A stretch of DNA of 64,000 nucleotides from Homoserinibacter sp. GY 40078 (GCF_008017545.1 NZ_VRTZ01000001.1:1326295-1390294), one strand, 5' to 3'; shown: positions 8,633-17,794, numbered from the stretch's first letter. Numbers and translations: made by a program. Notes: generated from the sequence alone by a model not told the origin.

Positions 8633-9985
8633 CTACTGCCGGTCGATCAGGTTCGCCTGGATGTCGGCCGTCGAGTTGTCGATGACCTCCTCGGGGGTCA
8701 GCGATCCGTCGAGCATCAGCTGGATGTTGTTGCCCAGGTAGTCGACGGCTCCCGCCCACCAGCTGGGGGTCGGCACTCCGCCCGGGATCTCGGCTCCCGC
8801 CTCTGTCGCGATGGCCCACAGGTCCTGGCCGCCGAACGCGTCGACGGGCTGGAACAGCGGGGTGCTGGGGTCGGCGGCGGGCGCGTAGCTCGGGATCGAG
8901 GTGTTGAGCCCCTCGGGGTAGACCGAGTTCGGCCCCCACACGGCGGAGTATCCGGCCTCGTCGAACATCAGGAACTCGTAGAAGAGCCAGGCCAGCTCGG
9001 AGTTCTCGCCGTCCTTCGGGATGATGAACGACGATCCGCCCATCGCGCCGGATCGCGCGCCGCCGTCGGTCCATGCGGGAAGCGGCATGGCCCGCCAGTC
9101 GCCCGAGGTGTCCTCGAGCAGCTGCTGGGGTGCGAAGTCGAACCAGAGGGCCCAGGGGTAGAAGACCTGCTTGCCCGCGTCGAGCGTCTCGATGTCGGTC
9201 GGCGAGAGGTACTCGGCGCGTGTGCCGAGCCCCTCGGTGCTGACGGTGTCGAGGAAGGTCAGGATCTGCTCGTACTCGGGGGAGTCGAGGCGGAGTTCGC
9301 CGTCGGCGTCGGTGATCGCGGTGCCGAGCTGGCTCGCGTACATCTCGAGCTGCAGCTGGCCGAGGAACGGGCTCTGCTCGAGGTGGATCGGGCCGGCGTC
9401 GGGCACAGCCTCCTTGTATGCGCGCGCCGCCTCGAGCAGGTCGTCGTAGGTTTCGATCGACTCCGCGTCGATGCCGGCCGACTCGAGTGCGGTCTCGTTG
9501 TAGAAGAGCAGGCCGGGGTCGAGGTCGAACGGCACGCCGTAGATGCCGCCGTCCTGCGAGTTCACGTCGAGCTTCTGCGGGGCGATGTCGTCGGCGTAGG
9601 GCGCGAGCACGTCGCTCAGGTCCCACAGGTGGTCCGCGTATCCGGCGACGAGCTGGTCGTCGAGGAACACGCCGTCGGGCACGTCGCTGCCGGTGATGAG
9701 GGTGTTCTGCAGCTTGGCGGCGATGTCGACCGCCTCGTGGTGCACGACGATGTCGGGGTACTTTTCGTTGAACGCGGCGATCGCCTCGTCGAACACCTCG
9801 AAGAGATCGCCTTCGCGATCCCAGATGGTGATTTCGCCGGACGGCGACGCCTCGGTGGGGGCCTGGAGCTTCGACGGATCGGCGGTGCTGTCGCTGTCGC
9901 CGATCGTCGGGCCGCAGGCCGTCAGGCTCAGGGTGAGCGCGGCGAGCCCGCCGAGCGCGGCGACTCGGGTGATGCGCTGGTGCAT
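8633..9985 (-). CDS. Sugar ABC transporter substrate-binding lipoprotein
   Basis: A 450-residue family 1 extracellular solute-binding protein that would capture the substrate outside the membrane and deliver it to the two downstream permeases. The N-terminus is a lipoprotein signal peptide with lipobox LTAC and modified Cys at residue 24, so the mature protein is membrane-anchored. It is the first gene of the operon SBP-permease-permease-GH2. Two LacI-type operators lie 25-71 bp upstream of its start, in the spacer shared with the divergent lacI-type gene, so repression in the absence of the sugar is expected. Confidence 0.92.
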   Translation of the reverse strand: MHQRITRVAALGGLAALTLSLTACGPTIGDSDSTADPSKLQAPTEASPSGEITIWDREGDLFEVFDEAIAAFNEKYPDIVVHHEAVDIAAKLQNTLITGSDVPDGVFLDDQLVAGYADHLWDLSDVLAPYADDIAPQKLDVNSQDGGIYGVPFDLDPGLLFYNETALESAGIDAESIETYDDLLEAARAYKEAVPDAGPIHLEQSPFLGQLQLEMYASQLGTAITDADGELRLDSPEYEQILTFLDTVSTEGLGTRAEYLSPTDIETLDAGKQVFYPWALWFDFAPQQLLEDTSGDWRAMPLPAWTDGGARSGAMGGSSFIIPKDGENSELAWLFYEFLMFDEAGYSAVWGPNSVYPEGLNTSIPSYAPAADPSTPLFQPVDAFGGQDLWAIATEAGAEIPGGVPTPSWWAGAVDYLGNNIQLMLDGSLTPEEVIDNSTADIQANLIDRQ

Positions 9986-10009
9986 GGGGACACTCCTTTG
10001 TGCGGGACG

Positions 10010-10056
10010 TTTGCCAACGTATGCAAAACCGTACAGGATGCTTGCACACGTTGCAA
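10010..10056. promoter_or_regulatory. Two LacI-type operators between the transporter operon and its regulator
   Basis: Site 1 (10010-10027) reads TTTGCCAACGTATGCAAA, an 18-bp palindrome with two mismatched pairs. Site 2 (10042-10056) reads TTGCACACGTTGCAA. Both have the TTGCA arms typical of LacI/GalR operators and occupy the divergent promoter region. Site 2 recurs exactly at 13262-13276 before the secreted glycosidase gene. Confidence 0.75.
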
Positions 10057-10088
10057 ACGCTACGATCGGTGAGGATCAGGGAGGTGCG

Positions 10089-11096
10089 ATGCCTGCAACG
10101 CTGAGGGACGTCGCCGAGCGCGCACAGGTCTCCATGCGCACCGTCTCGAACGTCGTGAGCGGCTACGCGCACGTGAGCGATCGCATGCGCCAGAAGGTCC
10201 TCGACGCGATCGCCGAACTCGACTACCGCCCGAATCCGGTGGCACGCACCCTCCGCACCGGGCGCACGGGGATGCTCGCGCTCGTCGTCCCCGAGATCGA
10301 CGTGCCGTACTTCAGTGAGCTCGCACGGGATGTCATCAACGCCGCCGCAGAGGTCGGCTATCGCGTGATGATCGACCAGACCGGCCACGATCACGACCGC
10401 GAGCGGGAACTCCTCACCGGTGCCGACCGCACGATGCTCTTCGACGGGGTGCTGTTCTCCCCGCTCGTCACGCGCGGCGAACTCCTCGCGATGAACGAGC
10501 GCAGCTCCATGCCCCTCGTCCTCCTCGGCGAGCACGAGTTCGACGGGCGGTTCGACCACGTCGCGATCGACAACGTCCAGGCCGCGCGCGACGCGACCGC
10601 GCACCTCATCGGACTCGGCCGGCGTCGCATCGCCGCGATCGGCGCCCAGCCGGACGAGCAGTATTCGACCCCACAGCAGCGGACCGCCGGATTCGAGGCG
10701 GCGCTCGCCGACGCCGGTCTCGCCCCCATCCGGATCGAGGCGGCCGCGCACTACCGACGCGCCGACGGCTATCAGGCGGCGCGCGCCCTGCTCGACCGCG
10801 ACCCGCGCCCCGACGCGATCTTCTGCTACTCCGACCTGCTCGCCATGGGTGCCCTCCGCGCGGTCTTCGACGCGGGCCTCCGGGTGCCCGAGGACGTCGC
10901 CATCATCGGCATCGACGACATCGAGGAGGGGCGGTACGCGCGCCCGTCGCTCAGCACCGTGTCGCTCGACACCCCCTTCATCGCGCGCAATGCGGTCGCG
11001 CGGGTGGTCGCGCGGATCGACGACCCCGATGCCGAGGCGGCGGAGATCGTCGCCCCGCACGCCGTCATCCCGCGCGAGAGCACGCTCGGCAGCTGA
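10089..11096 (+). CDS. LacI-family transcriptional regulator of the glycan locus
   Basis: A 335-residue repressor. The N-terminal helix-turn-helix (TLRDVAERAQVSMRTVSNVV, residues 4-23) is followed by the hinge helix region (YRPNPVARTL). A periplasmic-binding-like effector domain fills the rest, with the signature IIGIDDIEEGRYARPSLSTV near the end. GGGAGG lies a few bases before the ATG at 10089. It is transcribed away from the sugar transporter operon, and its own promoter region holds two operators, so autoregulation is likely. An identical operator near 13.27 kb extends the regulon to the BNR-repeat glycosidase. The inducing sugar is unknown. Confidence 0.93.
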   Translation: MPATLRDVAERAQVSMRTVSNVVSGYAHVSDRMRQKVLDAIAELDYRPNPVARTLRTGRTGMLALVVPEIDVPYFSELARDVINAAAEVGYRVMIDQTGHDHDRERELLTGADRTMLFDGVLFSPLVTRGELLAMNERSSMPLVLLGEHEFDGRFDHVAIDNVQAARDATAHLIGLGRRRIAAIGAQPDEQYSTPQQRTAGFEAALADAGLAPIRIEAAAHYRRADGYQAARALLDRDPRPDAIFCYSDLLAMGALRAVFDAGLRVPEDVAIIGIDDIEEGRYARPSLSTVSLDTPFIARNAVARVVARIDDPDAEAAEIVAPHAVIPRESTLGS

Positions 11097-11102
11097 ACGC
11101 AT

Positions 11103-11134
11103 CGTGCCCCGCCTCGGTGACGAGACGGGGCACG
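11103..11134. terminator. Bidirectional hairpin terminator
   Basis: CGTGCCCCG (11103-11111) pairs with CGGGGCACG (11126-11134). The loop itself can form CTCG-GTGA-CGAG. It lies between the convergent lacI-type gene and the glycosidase gene and suits both directions. Confidence 0.7.
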
Positions 11135-11150
11135 ACTATCGGTGCGGTGA

Positions 11151-13211
11151 TCAGACCGGAACCGACCACTGCTGCGGCCACAGGCCGTTGCAGTCCCAGA
11201 TCTTCAGATCGGTGCCGATCGTCAGGTTGCCTGCGGGCAGATCGAGGCAGCGTCCCGAGCCGGGGTTCAGGATCGAGCCGTTCGACTGCGGGATCCACTG
11301 CTGCCCGGCGCTGCCGTCGCACGTCCACAGCTCGACCTTCGTCGAGTTGGCGGTGCCGGTGCCCGAACCGTCGAGATCCATGCACTTGCCGAACGAGCGG
11401 AGCGTGCCATCCGGGTAACGACTCCACTGCTGCCCCTGAACCCCGGAGCACGTCCAGATCTGGATCGCACGCCCGTTCACCCCGGTATTCGTGTCGACAT
11501 CCACGCACAGGCCGTTGCCCGCGGGCCCCACGATCGGACCGGTCGGCTGACCCGGCAGCGACCAGACCTGCGCCGAGGTCCCGTTGCAGTCGTAGATCTG
11601 CAGATCGGTGCCATCCGCGGTGTTGTTGGACGGCAGATCGAGGCACCGACCCGATTGCGGATTCAGCAGGCTGCCGTTCGCCTGCGGTCGCCACTGCTGA
11701 GCACCGGCATTCGGCAGGCAGTCCCAGAGCTGCACCGGGCTGAAGTTGGCCGTGCCGTTCGCGGTGATGTCGAGGCACTTCCCGAACGCGCGGATGGTGC
11801 CGTTGGCCTCAATGGTCCAGCGCTGGCCGGTCGCAATGCCGCACGTGTAGAGCTGCACGACGCGCCCCGAATCCGCGGTGTTGGTGTCGACGTCCACGCA
11901 CTTGCCGGCGGGACCCGTGATCTGACCCGTCGGCCCGGGGATCGTGCCGAGTCCGAAGCGCAGCTCGCACAGATTGCCGGTGCCGCGCCAGGTGGCCGCG
12001 AAGTAGACGAAGCTCGTGCCGTCCTCCCGCGGGATCGCCGGGGTGGAGTAGCCGGGGCACGACGGGTTCCCCGAGCCGTAGCTACCGGTGGGGTTGACCG
12101 TCACGGGTGCTTCCAGTTCGGTCCAGGTTCCGGAGCCGAGGGAGGTGTTGGCGAAGAGCACCGAGCCCGATTCGACGAGCACCGTCTTGCTTCCGGTCGG
12201 TCCCGCGGTCACGCGCTGACCCGAGAGCAGGAGCGTGCCGTTCGGCCCTCCGCCCGGCGCCCAGCTGATGTAGGGAGTGTGCAGCAGGCCGCGCGAGTCG
12301 GTCGTCTGCACGAGGGTGCCCGCCGTACCGAGCGTGCCCCAGTTGAGGCCGTCGGAGCTGAACTTGATGTAGACCTCGCACGCGTGATCAGCGTTCGTGG
12401 CGTCGCGACACATCTCGTACGACATGACGAAGTCGCCGTTCGGCAGCTCGGCGAAGGTCTGCATCCCCGGCCGCGCGAGGTTGTCGCTCGGGAAGGCGAC
12501 ATCCTGGGTGAGCGTGGTGCTCCACGTCGCACCACCGTTCGTCGAGGTGTAGTGCCCGATCACCTGGTTGTTGGTGCTGCTGTTCGCCGGACGCTCGTCG
12601 GAGATGACGCACGCGAGCGTGTCGTTGTCGGCGACCAGGAACGCGGGCTCCCAGATGCCGTGCCCCCAGCTGTTCGGCAGGCCGGAGGTCGACGTGCAGT
12701 CGGAGAGGTAGCTCCACGTGCTGCCGTGGTCGGTGCTGCGGAACACCTCGATCTTCTGGGTCGTGTAGTTGCCGACACTCCACGCCGTGCCCGCGGCGAG
12801 GATGTCGCCCGCGTTCAGCCCCGTGATGTTGCGTGGCACTTCGAAGAGCGTCGGCGCCTCGATGTCCCACCCGGAGGTGTGCGAGGTGATCGTCGAGACC
12901 TGGCTCCAGCTCGAGCCGCCGTCGGTGCTGCGGTAGATCGGCAGTGATCCGGCCGCGCCGTGGCCTGCTTTCGCGAAGGTGGCGAGCATCGTCTGGTTCG
13001 AGCTGCCGTCGTGGTCGAGGCGGATCGCGCGGGGGTAACCCGCGGTGCCGTTCGGATAGGTGCTGAGGTTGGGGGAGTAGAGGATCTGCCCCGCCTGCGT
13101 CGCGGATGCGGCGGGCGCGGTGGGCGGATACGCCGCGAGCAACAGCGCTGCGGCGACGGCCAACACGGTTGGCAGGACGACTCGACGTCGAGGTCGTGCG
13201 ATGGTGGTCAT
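11151..13211 (-). CDS. Secreted BNR-repeat (sialidase-fold) glycosidase with two ricin-type lectin domains
   Basis: A 686-residue exported enzyme. A signal peptide (basic start, hydrophobic core, cleavage near APAASA at about 36) is followed by a beta-propeller with Asp-boxes STDGGSSW, STDHGSTW and STNGGATW. After about residue 420 come two ricin B-type beta-trefoil domains, with repeated CLDI/CLDLP and QQW motifs, that would bind sugars. The start at 13211 is supported by GAAAGG upstream. An N-terminal YPRAIRL could stand in for the sialidase RIP motif, but exo-arabinanase-like (GH93) propellers are also possible, so the substrate is open. The LacI operator 51 bp upstream links it to the transporter and GH2 genes. 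Confidence 0.85.
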   Translation of the reverse strand: MTTIARPRRRVVLPTVLAVAAALLLAAYPPTAPAASATQAGQILYSPNLSTYPNGTAGYPRAIRLDHDGSSNQTMLATFAKAGHGAAGSLPIYRSTDGGSSWSQVSTITSHTSGWDIEAPTLFEVPRNITGLNAGDILAAGTAWSVGNYTTQKIEVFRSTDHGSTWSYLSDCTSTSGLPNSWGHGIWEPAFLVADNDTLACVISDERPANSSTNNQVIGHYTSTNGGATWSTTLTQDVAFPSDNLARPGMQTFAELPNGDFVMSYEMCRDATNADHACEVYIKFSSDGLNWGTLGTAGTLVQTTDSRGLLHTPYISWAPGGGPNGTLLLSGQRVTAGPTGSKTVLVESGSVLFANTSLGSGTWTELEAPVTVNPTGSYGSGNPSCPGYSTPAIPREDGTSFVYFAATWRGTGNLCELRFGLGTIPGPTGQITGPAGKCVDVDTNTADSGRVVQLYTCGIATGQRWTIEANGTIRAFGKCLDITANGTANFSPVQLWDCLPNAGAQQWRPQANGSLLNPQSGRCLDLPSNNTADGTDLQIYDCNGTSAQVWSLPGQPTGPIVGPAGNGLCVDVDTNTGVNGRAIQIWTCSGVQGQQWSRYPDGTLRSFGKCMDLDGSGTGTANSTKVELWTCDGSAGQQWIPQSNGSILNPGSGRCLDLPAGNLTIGTDLKIWDCNGLWPQQWSVPV

Positions 13212-13261
13212 ACCCGAGCCTTTCGAGAGACGCGCCAACGCGGTTCCACCATGCCGCAGAT

Positions 13262-13276
13262 TTGCACACGTTGCAA
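13262..13276. promoter_or_regulatory. LacI-type operator upstream of the secreted glycosidase
   Basis: TTGCACACGTTGCAA is identical over 15 bp to the operator at 10042-10056. It sits in the divergent spacer between the glycosidase gene and glmU. Its position 51 bp before the glycosidase start is similar to that of the operators before the transporter operon. Confidence 0.75.
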
Positions 13277-13310
13277 GACGCAATTGCGCGGCCCGGATGG
13301 GTCGACGGGC

Positions 13311-13316
13311 GACAAT
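13311..13316 (+). promoter_or_regulatory. Candidate -10 box (GACAAT) for glmU, leaderless arrangement
   Basis: GACAAT is followed by exactly 6 nt and the ATG at 13323. No Shine-Dalgarno sequence is seen. The spacing matches other starts in the window. Confidence 0.4.
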
Positions 13317-13322
13317 GGACCC

Positions 13323-14771
13323 ATGACCGATCCGCACCTCGCCGTCATCGTCCTCGCCGCCGGAGAGGGCACGCGGATGCGTTCCCGCCGCGCCAAGGTG
13401 CTGCATCCGATCGCGGGCCTGCCGATGGTGGCGCACGTGATCGCGACCGCGCGCCACCTCGATCCCGCGCACATCGAAGTGGTCGTGCGGCACCAGCGCG
13501 ACGCCGTCGTCGGCGCCGTCGAGGAGTACGCCGACGAAGCGATCATCGTCGACCAGGACGACGTGCCGGGCACCGGGCGAGCCGTCGAACTCGCCGTCGC
13601 GGCGCTGCCCGCCGACTTCGACGGCGACGTCGTCGTCGTCTCGGGGGATGTGCCCCTGCTCGACGCCGTCACCCTCGGAGCGCTCGTCGAGCAGCACCGC
13701 GCAGCAAGCGCGAGCGCCACGATCCTCTCCGCCGTGCTCGACGACGCCACCGGATACGGGCGCATCGTGCGCGACGACGCGGGCGGGGTTGCGGCGATCG
13801 TCGAGCACAAGGATGCCGACGAGGCCGTGCTCGCCATCACCGAGATCAACTCCGGCAGCTACGTGTTCCGGGTGTCCGCGCTGCGCGAGCACCTGCCGCG
13901 CGTGGGCACCGCCAACGCCCAGGGCGAGAAGTACCTGACCGACGTCGTGGCCATGCTGCGGGCGGCATCCGACCCCGTGATGGCGATGCCGGTCACCGAG
14001 AACTGGCGCGTCGCGGGCGTCAACGACCGTGCCCAGCTCGCCGAGCAGGCCGCGCGCCTCAACGCGATGATCGTGCGGGGCCACCAGCTGAACGGGGTCA
14101 CCATCCTCGACCCGTCGACCACCTGGATCGACCTCACCGTGTCGATCGGACAGGACACCGAGATCCTCCCCAACACGCGCCTCGCGGGAGCGACGACGAT
14201 CGAGCGGGATGCCGTCATCGGCCCCGACACGACGCTCGTCGACTGCGAGGTCGGCGAGGGGGCCGTCATCAAGCGCACGGATGCGACCCTCGCGGTCGTG
14301 AAGGCGTTCGCCGAAGTCGGGCCGTTCGCCTACCTCCGACCCGGCACCGAGCTCGAAGGCGGCGGCAAGATCGGCACCTTCGTCGAGACAAAGAACGCGC
14401 ATATCGGACGCGGATCGAAGGTGCCGCACCTCTCCTACATCGGCGACACCGAGGTGGGGGAGGGCTCGAACGTCGGGGCGGGCACCATCACCGCGAACTA
14501 CGACGGGGTCAACAAGCACCGCACGACGGTCGGGTCGCACGTGCGCACCGGATCGCACAACGTGTTCGTCGCGCCCGTGACCATCGGCGACGGGGCGTAC
14601 ACGGGTGCGGGGACGGTCGTGCGGAAGGACGTGCCCGCGGGCTCGCTCGCGATGAACGTCGCGCCGCAGCGCAACCTCGAAGGGTGGGTCGCGGCGAACC
14701 GGCCGGGGACGGCTGCTGCGGATGCGGCTGCTGCGGCGGCTGCGGGAGAAGCTGCGCCGACCGCGGAGTAG
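13323..14771 (+). CDS. glmU: Bifunctional GlmU: UDP-GlcNAc pyrophosphorylase and GlcN-1-P acetyltransferase
   Basis: A 482-residue cytoplasmic enzyme that acetylates glucosamine-1-phosphate and then couples it to UTP, giving UDP-GlcNAc for peptidoglycan. The N-terminal uridyltransferase domain carries LAAGEGTRMRSRRAKVLHPI (from about residue 11). The C-terminal left-handed beta-helix begins near 260 and contains hexapeptide repeats and the NYDG segment (GTITANYDGVNKH). A C-terminal Ala-rich tail follows. Length and order match the family. In many actinobacteria prs follows directly; here an HNH endonuclease gene lies between them. Confidence 0.97.
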   Translation: MTDPHLAVIVLAAGEGTRMRSRRAKVLHPIAGLPMVAHVIATARHLDPAHIEVVVRHQRDAVVGAVEEYADEAIIVDQDDVPGTGRAVELAVAALPADFDGDVVVVSGDVPLLDAVTLGALVEQHRAASASATILSAVLDDATGYGRIVRDDAGGVAAIVEHKDADEAVLAITEINSGSYVFRVSALREHLPRVGTANAQGEKYLTDVVAMLRAASDPVMAMPVTENWRVAGVNDRAQLAEQAARLNAMIVRGHQLNGVTILDPSTTWIDLTVSIGQDTEILPNTRLAGATTIERDAVIGPDTTLVDCEVGEGAVIKRTDATLAVVKAFAEVGPFAYLRPGTELEGGGKIGTFVETKNAHIGRGSKVPHLSYIGDTEVGEGSNVGAGTITANYDGVNKHRTTVGSHVRTGSHNVFVAPVTIGDGAYTGAGTVVRKDVPAGSLAMNVAPQRNLEGWVAANRPGTAAADAAAAAAAGEAAPTAE

Positions 14772-14866
14772 CGTCCGCCACTCCTCCCCACCCGCTGGGC
14801 CGACGACTTATCCGGAGATTCGCCCAAACCCTCGGACATATGTTCGATCCTTGAGAAGATCGACGT

Positions 14867-16300
14867 ATGCCATCCCTCACCGCTTACCTCGCCGTCGTCG
14901 GCGATCTCGGGGCGCCTTTCGCGCTGCCCCAGGTCGCAGGCATGCGCGATGGGGAGCTGATCGATGGCCAACGCGCGATCGCCGAGGTCCGTCGTCGGCT
15001 CGATGCTCTCGCGGCTCAGCTCGCTGCCGAGATCGCGCATCGCTCCCGGCGCGAGCTGGGGCACGACGGGCTCGCTCAATCCCGCGGGCAGCGCACGGCC
15101 GAGGGGTTGATCTCGGCACTGACCGGTGGGTCCGCGCGTCAGGCGCGCACGCTCGTGAAGACGGGTGAACTCCTCGGCGGGTCGGCAGCAGCGGCGGGGG
15201 AGGCGGCTCGTGGTGGAGCGGCGGCATCCGTGCCGCGCTGGGCGTCGATCGTCGGTGAAGCCGTCGCCCGGGCGGCGCTTTCGCCCGAGGCGGCGGATGT
15301 CGTTCGGGTTCGGTTGTCCGCTGCGGGAGCGGCGTCCGTTGAGTCACACGAATCGCGCGTCGCGATCGAGGCTGCGCTCGCTGCCGCCGCGGAGCGTCTC
15401 GTCGCCCTCGCCTCGACCCTCACGCTCGAACAACTCGCTGTCCGGGCCTCCCGCGTGCGCGATGACCTCGATGCCGCGGGAATCGCGCGGCGTGAGCACG
15501 AACTTCACGACCGGCGCTTCCTGCGGGTCACTCGCCAGCTCGACGGCATGACGCGCGTGAGCGCCCTGCTCGACCCGGAGTCGGCGGCCATCGTGGTGCC
15601 TGTGCTCGACGCCGTGACCTCGCCCCGGCGGGGCGGGCCGCGATTCGTCGACCCCGGCGACGTGCAGCGTGCCGACGAGCTCGTACGCGAGGAGCGCACC
15701 ACCGAACAGTTGGCGCTCGATGCTCTCGTCGAGCTCGTGCAGCTCGGCGCCCGTGTCGACGGGCAGCACCTGCCCGGGGCCCGACCCCCGGCTGTTCGCC
15801 TGCTGGTCACGAAGACCGACCTCGAAGCTCCCGCCGGCCCCGCGGGCCACCGCGTCGGCGCCGCGTATTTCGAGGGTCAGCACGAGCCGGTGTCGATCAG
15901 CACGGCGGAGCGCTACATCTGCAGCACGGGTGCCGTACCGATCCTCTTCGACTCAGAGGGCCAGGTCCTGAACCTCGGGCGAACCCAACGGCTCTTCACC
16001 GCAGCTCAACGCACGGCCATGGCGGCACGCGACGGCGGATGCCGCATGTGCGGCCGACCACCCTCCTGGTGCGAGGCGCACCACATCGACCATTGGGACG
16101 AGCACCGGGGTCGCACCGACGTCGAATCCGGGGTGCTGCTGTGCCGGTTCTGCCACCTGCTGCTGCACAACCGCCGTTGGCGGATCGTGCGCCACGGCGC
16201 GGACTACGAGCTTCAGCGCCCCGACGAGCACGGCGTCGTGCGCGGTACGCCGCTTCCCGCCCACAGCCCCGCCGCCGACCGACTCCGGGCAAGCGCATGA
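14867..16300 (+). CDS. DUF222 / HNH endonuclease domain protein
   Basis: A 477-residue protein of the DUF222-HNH family common in actinobacteria (the mycobacterial 13E12-like repeats). The N-terminal two thirds are helical and Ala/Arg-rich (DUF222). The C-terminal HNH nuclease has CRMCGRPPSWCEAHHIDHW followed by LLCRFCHLLLHN, giving the zinc-binding CxxC pairs and the catalytic His residues. Such genes are often multicopy and behave like selfish or mobile nucleases, but no intron, intein or transposase is visible here. The gene separates glmU from prs. A GAAGAT box 6 nt before the ATG may be its promoter. Confidence 0.9.
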   Translation: MPSLTAYLAVVGDLGAPFALPQVAGMRDGELIDGQRAIAEVRRRLDALAAQLAAEIAHRSRRELGHDGLAQSRGQRTAEGLISALTGGSARQARTLVKTGELLGGSAAAAGEAARGGAAASVPRWASIVGEAVARAALSPEAADVVRVRLSAAGAASVESHESRVAIEAALAAAAERLVALASTLTLEQLAVRASRVRDDLDAAGIARREHELHDRRFLRVTRQLDGMTRVSALLDPESAAIVVPVLDAVTSPRRGGPRFVDPGDVQRADELVREERTTEQLALDALVELVQLGARVDGQHLPGARPPAVRLLVTKTDLEAPAGPAGHRVGAAYFEGQHEPVSISTAERYICSTGAVPILFDSEGQVLNLGRTQRLFTAAQRTAMAARDGGCRMCGRPPSWCEAHHIDHWDEHRGRTDVESGVLLCRFCHLLLHNRRWRIVRHGADYELQRPDEHGVVRGTPLPAHSPAADRLRASA

Positions 16301-16434
16301 CCGCAGCGGATGCCCACGGGGCCGGACTCGGTGGGGGCCGAGCGGCGCCGTACGACAACGCAATCGGGGAGCCGGGTGCCGACCGACTAGACTCGTGTGG
16401 GCGAGTCGCCAAGGAAGAGCGGGTAACGGGGACA

Positions 16435-17412
16435 GTGTCCGGCATCAAGATCAGCGGAGAAAAGCGGCTCGTCATCGTCTCGGGGCGGGCGCATCCGCAG
16501 CTGGCCGTCGACATCGTCAACGAACTCGGAACCGAACTCGTCGAGACCGACGCGCGCACCTTCGCCAACGGCGAGATCTACGCCCGTTTCGGCGAGTCGA
16601 TTCGCGGGGCGGACGTCTTCATCGTCCAGTCCCACTGCCCGCCGATCAACGAGTGGCTCATGGAGCAGCTCATCATGGTCGACGCGGCCAAGCGCGCAAG
16701 CGCCAAGCGCATCACCGTCGTCGCGCCCTTCTACCCCTACGCCCGTCAAGACAAGAAGGGGCGCGGCCGCGAGCCGATCTCGGCCCGACTCGTCGCCGAC
16801 CTGTTCAAGGCCGCAGGCGCCGACCGCATCATGAGCGTCGACCTCCACGCCGCCCAGATCCAGGGCTTCTTCGACGGCCCCGTCGATCACCTCTTCGCGA
16901 TGCCGGTGCTCCTCGAGCACTTCCAGGGCAGCCTCGACCCGTCCACGCTCACCGTCGTCAGCCCCGACATGGGCCGCGTCCGCGTCGCCGACATCTGGAG
17001 CGACAAGCTCGGCGCGCCGCTCGCGATCATCCACAAGCGGCGCGACCCGCTCGTGCCCAACCAGGTGAGCGTCCACGAGATCGTCGGCGACGTCGCGGGG
17101 CGCACCTGCCTCATCGTCGACGACCTCATCGACACCGGCCGCACCATCGTGAAGGCGGCCGAGGCGCTCAAGGCGCACGGGGCGACGAACGTCATCGTCG
17201 GCGCCACCCACGCGGTGTTCTCCGACCCGGCGGTCGAAATCCTCCAGTCCGACTTCATCGACCGCGTCGTCGTCACCGACACACTGCCCCTCGCCGTCGA
17301 GAAGCGCTGGGACCGGCTCACGGTGCTCCCCATCGCGCCGCTCGTCGCCCGCGCCATCCACGAGGTGTTCGACGACGGGTCGGTCACCTCGATGTTCGAC
17401 GGGGCCGCCTGA
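16435..17412 (+). CDS. prs: Ribose-phosphate pyrophosphokinase (PRPP synthetase)
   Basis: A 325-residue enzyme that makes PRPP from ribose-5-phosphate and ATP for nucleotide, histidine and tryptophan synthesis. The catalytic flexible-loop region (RQDKKGRGREPISARLVADL) and the PRPP-binding loop VDDLIDTGRT are both present. The GTG at 16435 gives the usual N-terminus MSGIKISGEKRL. An SD-like GGGG lies close upstream, but a clear AGGAGG is absent. A TAGACT box at 16388-16393 could be the -10 of a promoter with a leader of about 40 nt. The small membrane gene on the opposite strand ends 1 bp beyond the stop. Confidence 0.97.
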   Translation: MSGIKISGEKRLVIVSGRAHPQLAVDIVNELGTELVETDARTFANGEIYARFGESIRGADVFIVQSHCPPINEWLMEQLIMVDAAKRASAKRITVVAPFYPYARQDKKGRGREPISARLVADLFKAAGADRIMSVDLHAAQIQGFFDGPVDHLFAMPVLLEHFQGSLDPSTLTVVSPDMGRVRVADIWSDKLGAPLAIIHKRRDPLVPNQVSVHEIVGDVAGRTCLIVDDLIDTGRTIVKAAEALKAHGATNVIVGATHAVFSDPAVEILQSDFIDRVVVTDTLPLAVEKRWDRLTVLPIAPLVARAIHEVFDDGSVTSMFDGAA

Positions 17413-17413
17413 G

Positions 17414-17794
17414 CTAGACCGGGTTCCCCGGCGACTCCACCACCCGCACCTCGGGGATGAACCCCAAGAACTGCAGCTGGATCTCACGCCCACCGAACTC
17501 CGTCGCCCAGCAATACCAGCCGGGCCCGTCGCCACCCGAGAGCTCGAACCGGGCCTCCAACGCGACCGCATCCGGTGCCCGAGACGCCCCCACCACCGTG
17601 CACGCGAGGTCCGCCGTGCGCGCAGCCGTCCCGATCCCGATCAGCACCCCCGGCAGCACGAGCCCCGCCACCGCGAGCACCACCACGAGACGCGCCATCT
17701 GCCGCATCCGACGCCCCCGCAACGCGCCGCCCTCGCCCGGCTCGTAGCCCGCGAGCTCCGGCGGGATCTCGTCGTCGTCCGGCTGCACCCCCAC
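17414..17794 (-). CDS. Small single-pass membrane protein, function unknown
   Basis: A predicted 126-residue protein starting with GTG at 17794. The N-terminal 30 residues are hydrophilic (PDDDEIPPELAGYEPGEGG) and should face the cytoplasm. One helix follows at about 35-57 (LVVVLAVAGLVLPGVLIGIG). The extracytoplasmic part holds two cysteines (DLACTVV and WYCWATEF) that could form a disulfide. The clean start motif, codon use and tight convergence on prs make it a likely real gene. I recognise no characterised family. It is divergent from the APC permease across 44 bp. Confidence 0.7.
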   Translation of the reverse strand: MGVQPDDDEIPPELAGYEPGEGGALRGRRMRQMARLVVVLAVAGLVLPGVLIGIGTAARTADLACTVVGASRAPDAVALEARFELSGGDGPGWYCWATEFGGREIQLQFLGFIPEVRVVESPGNPV

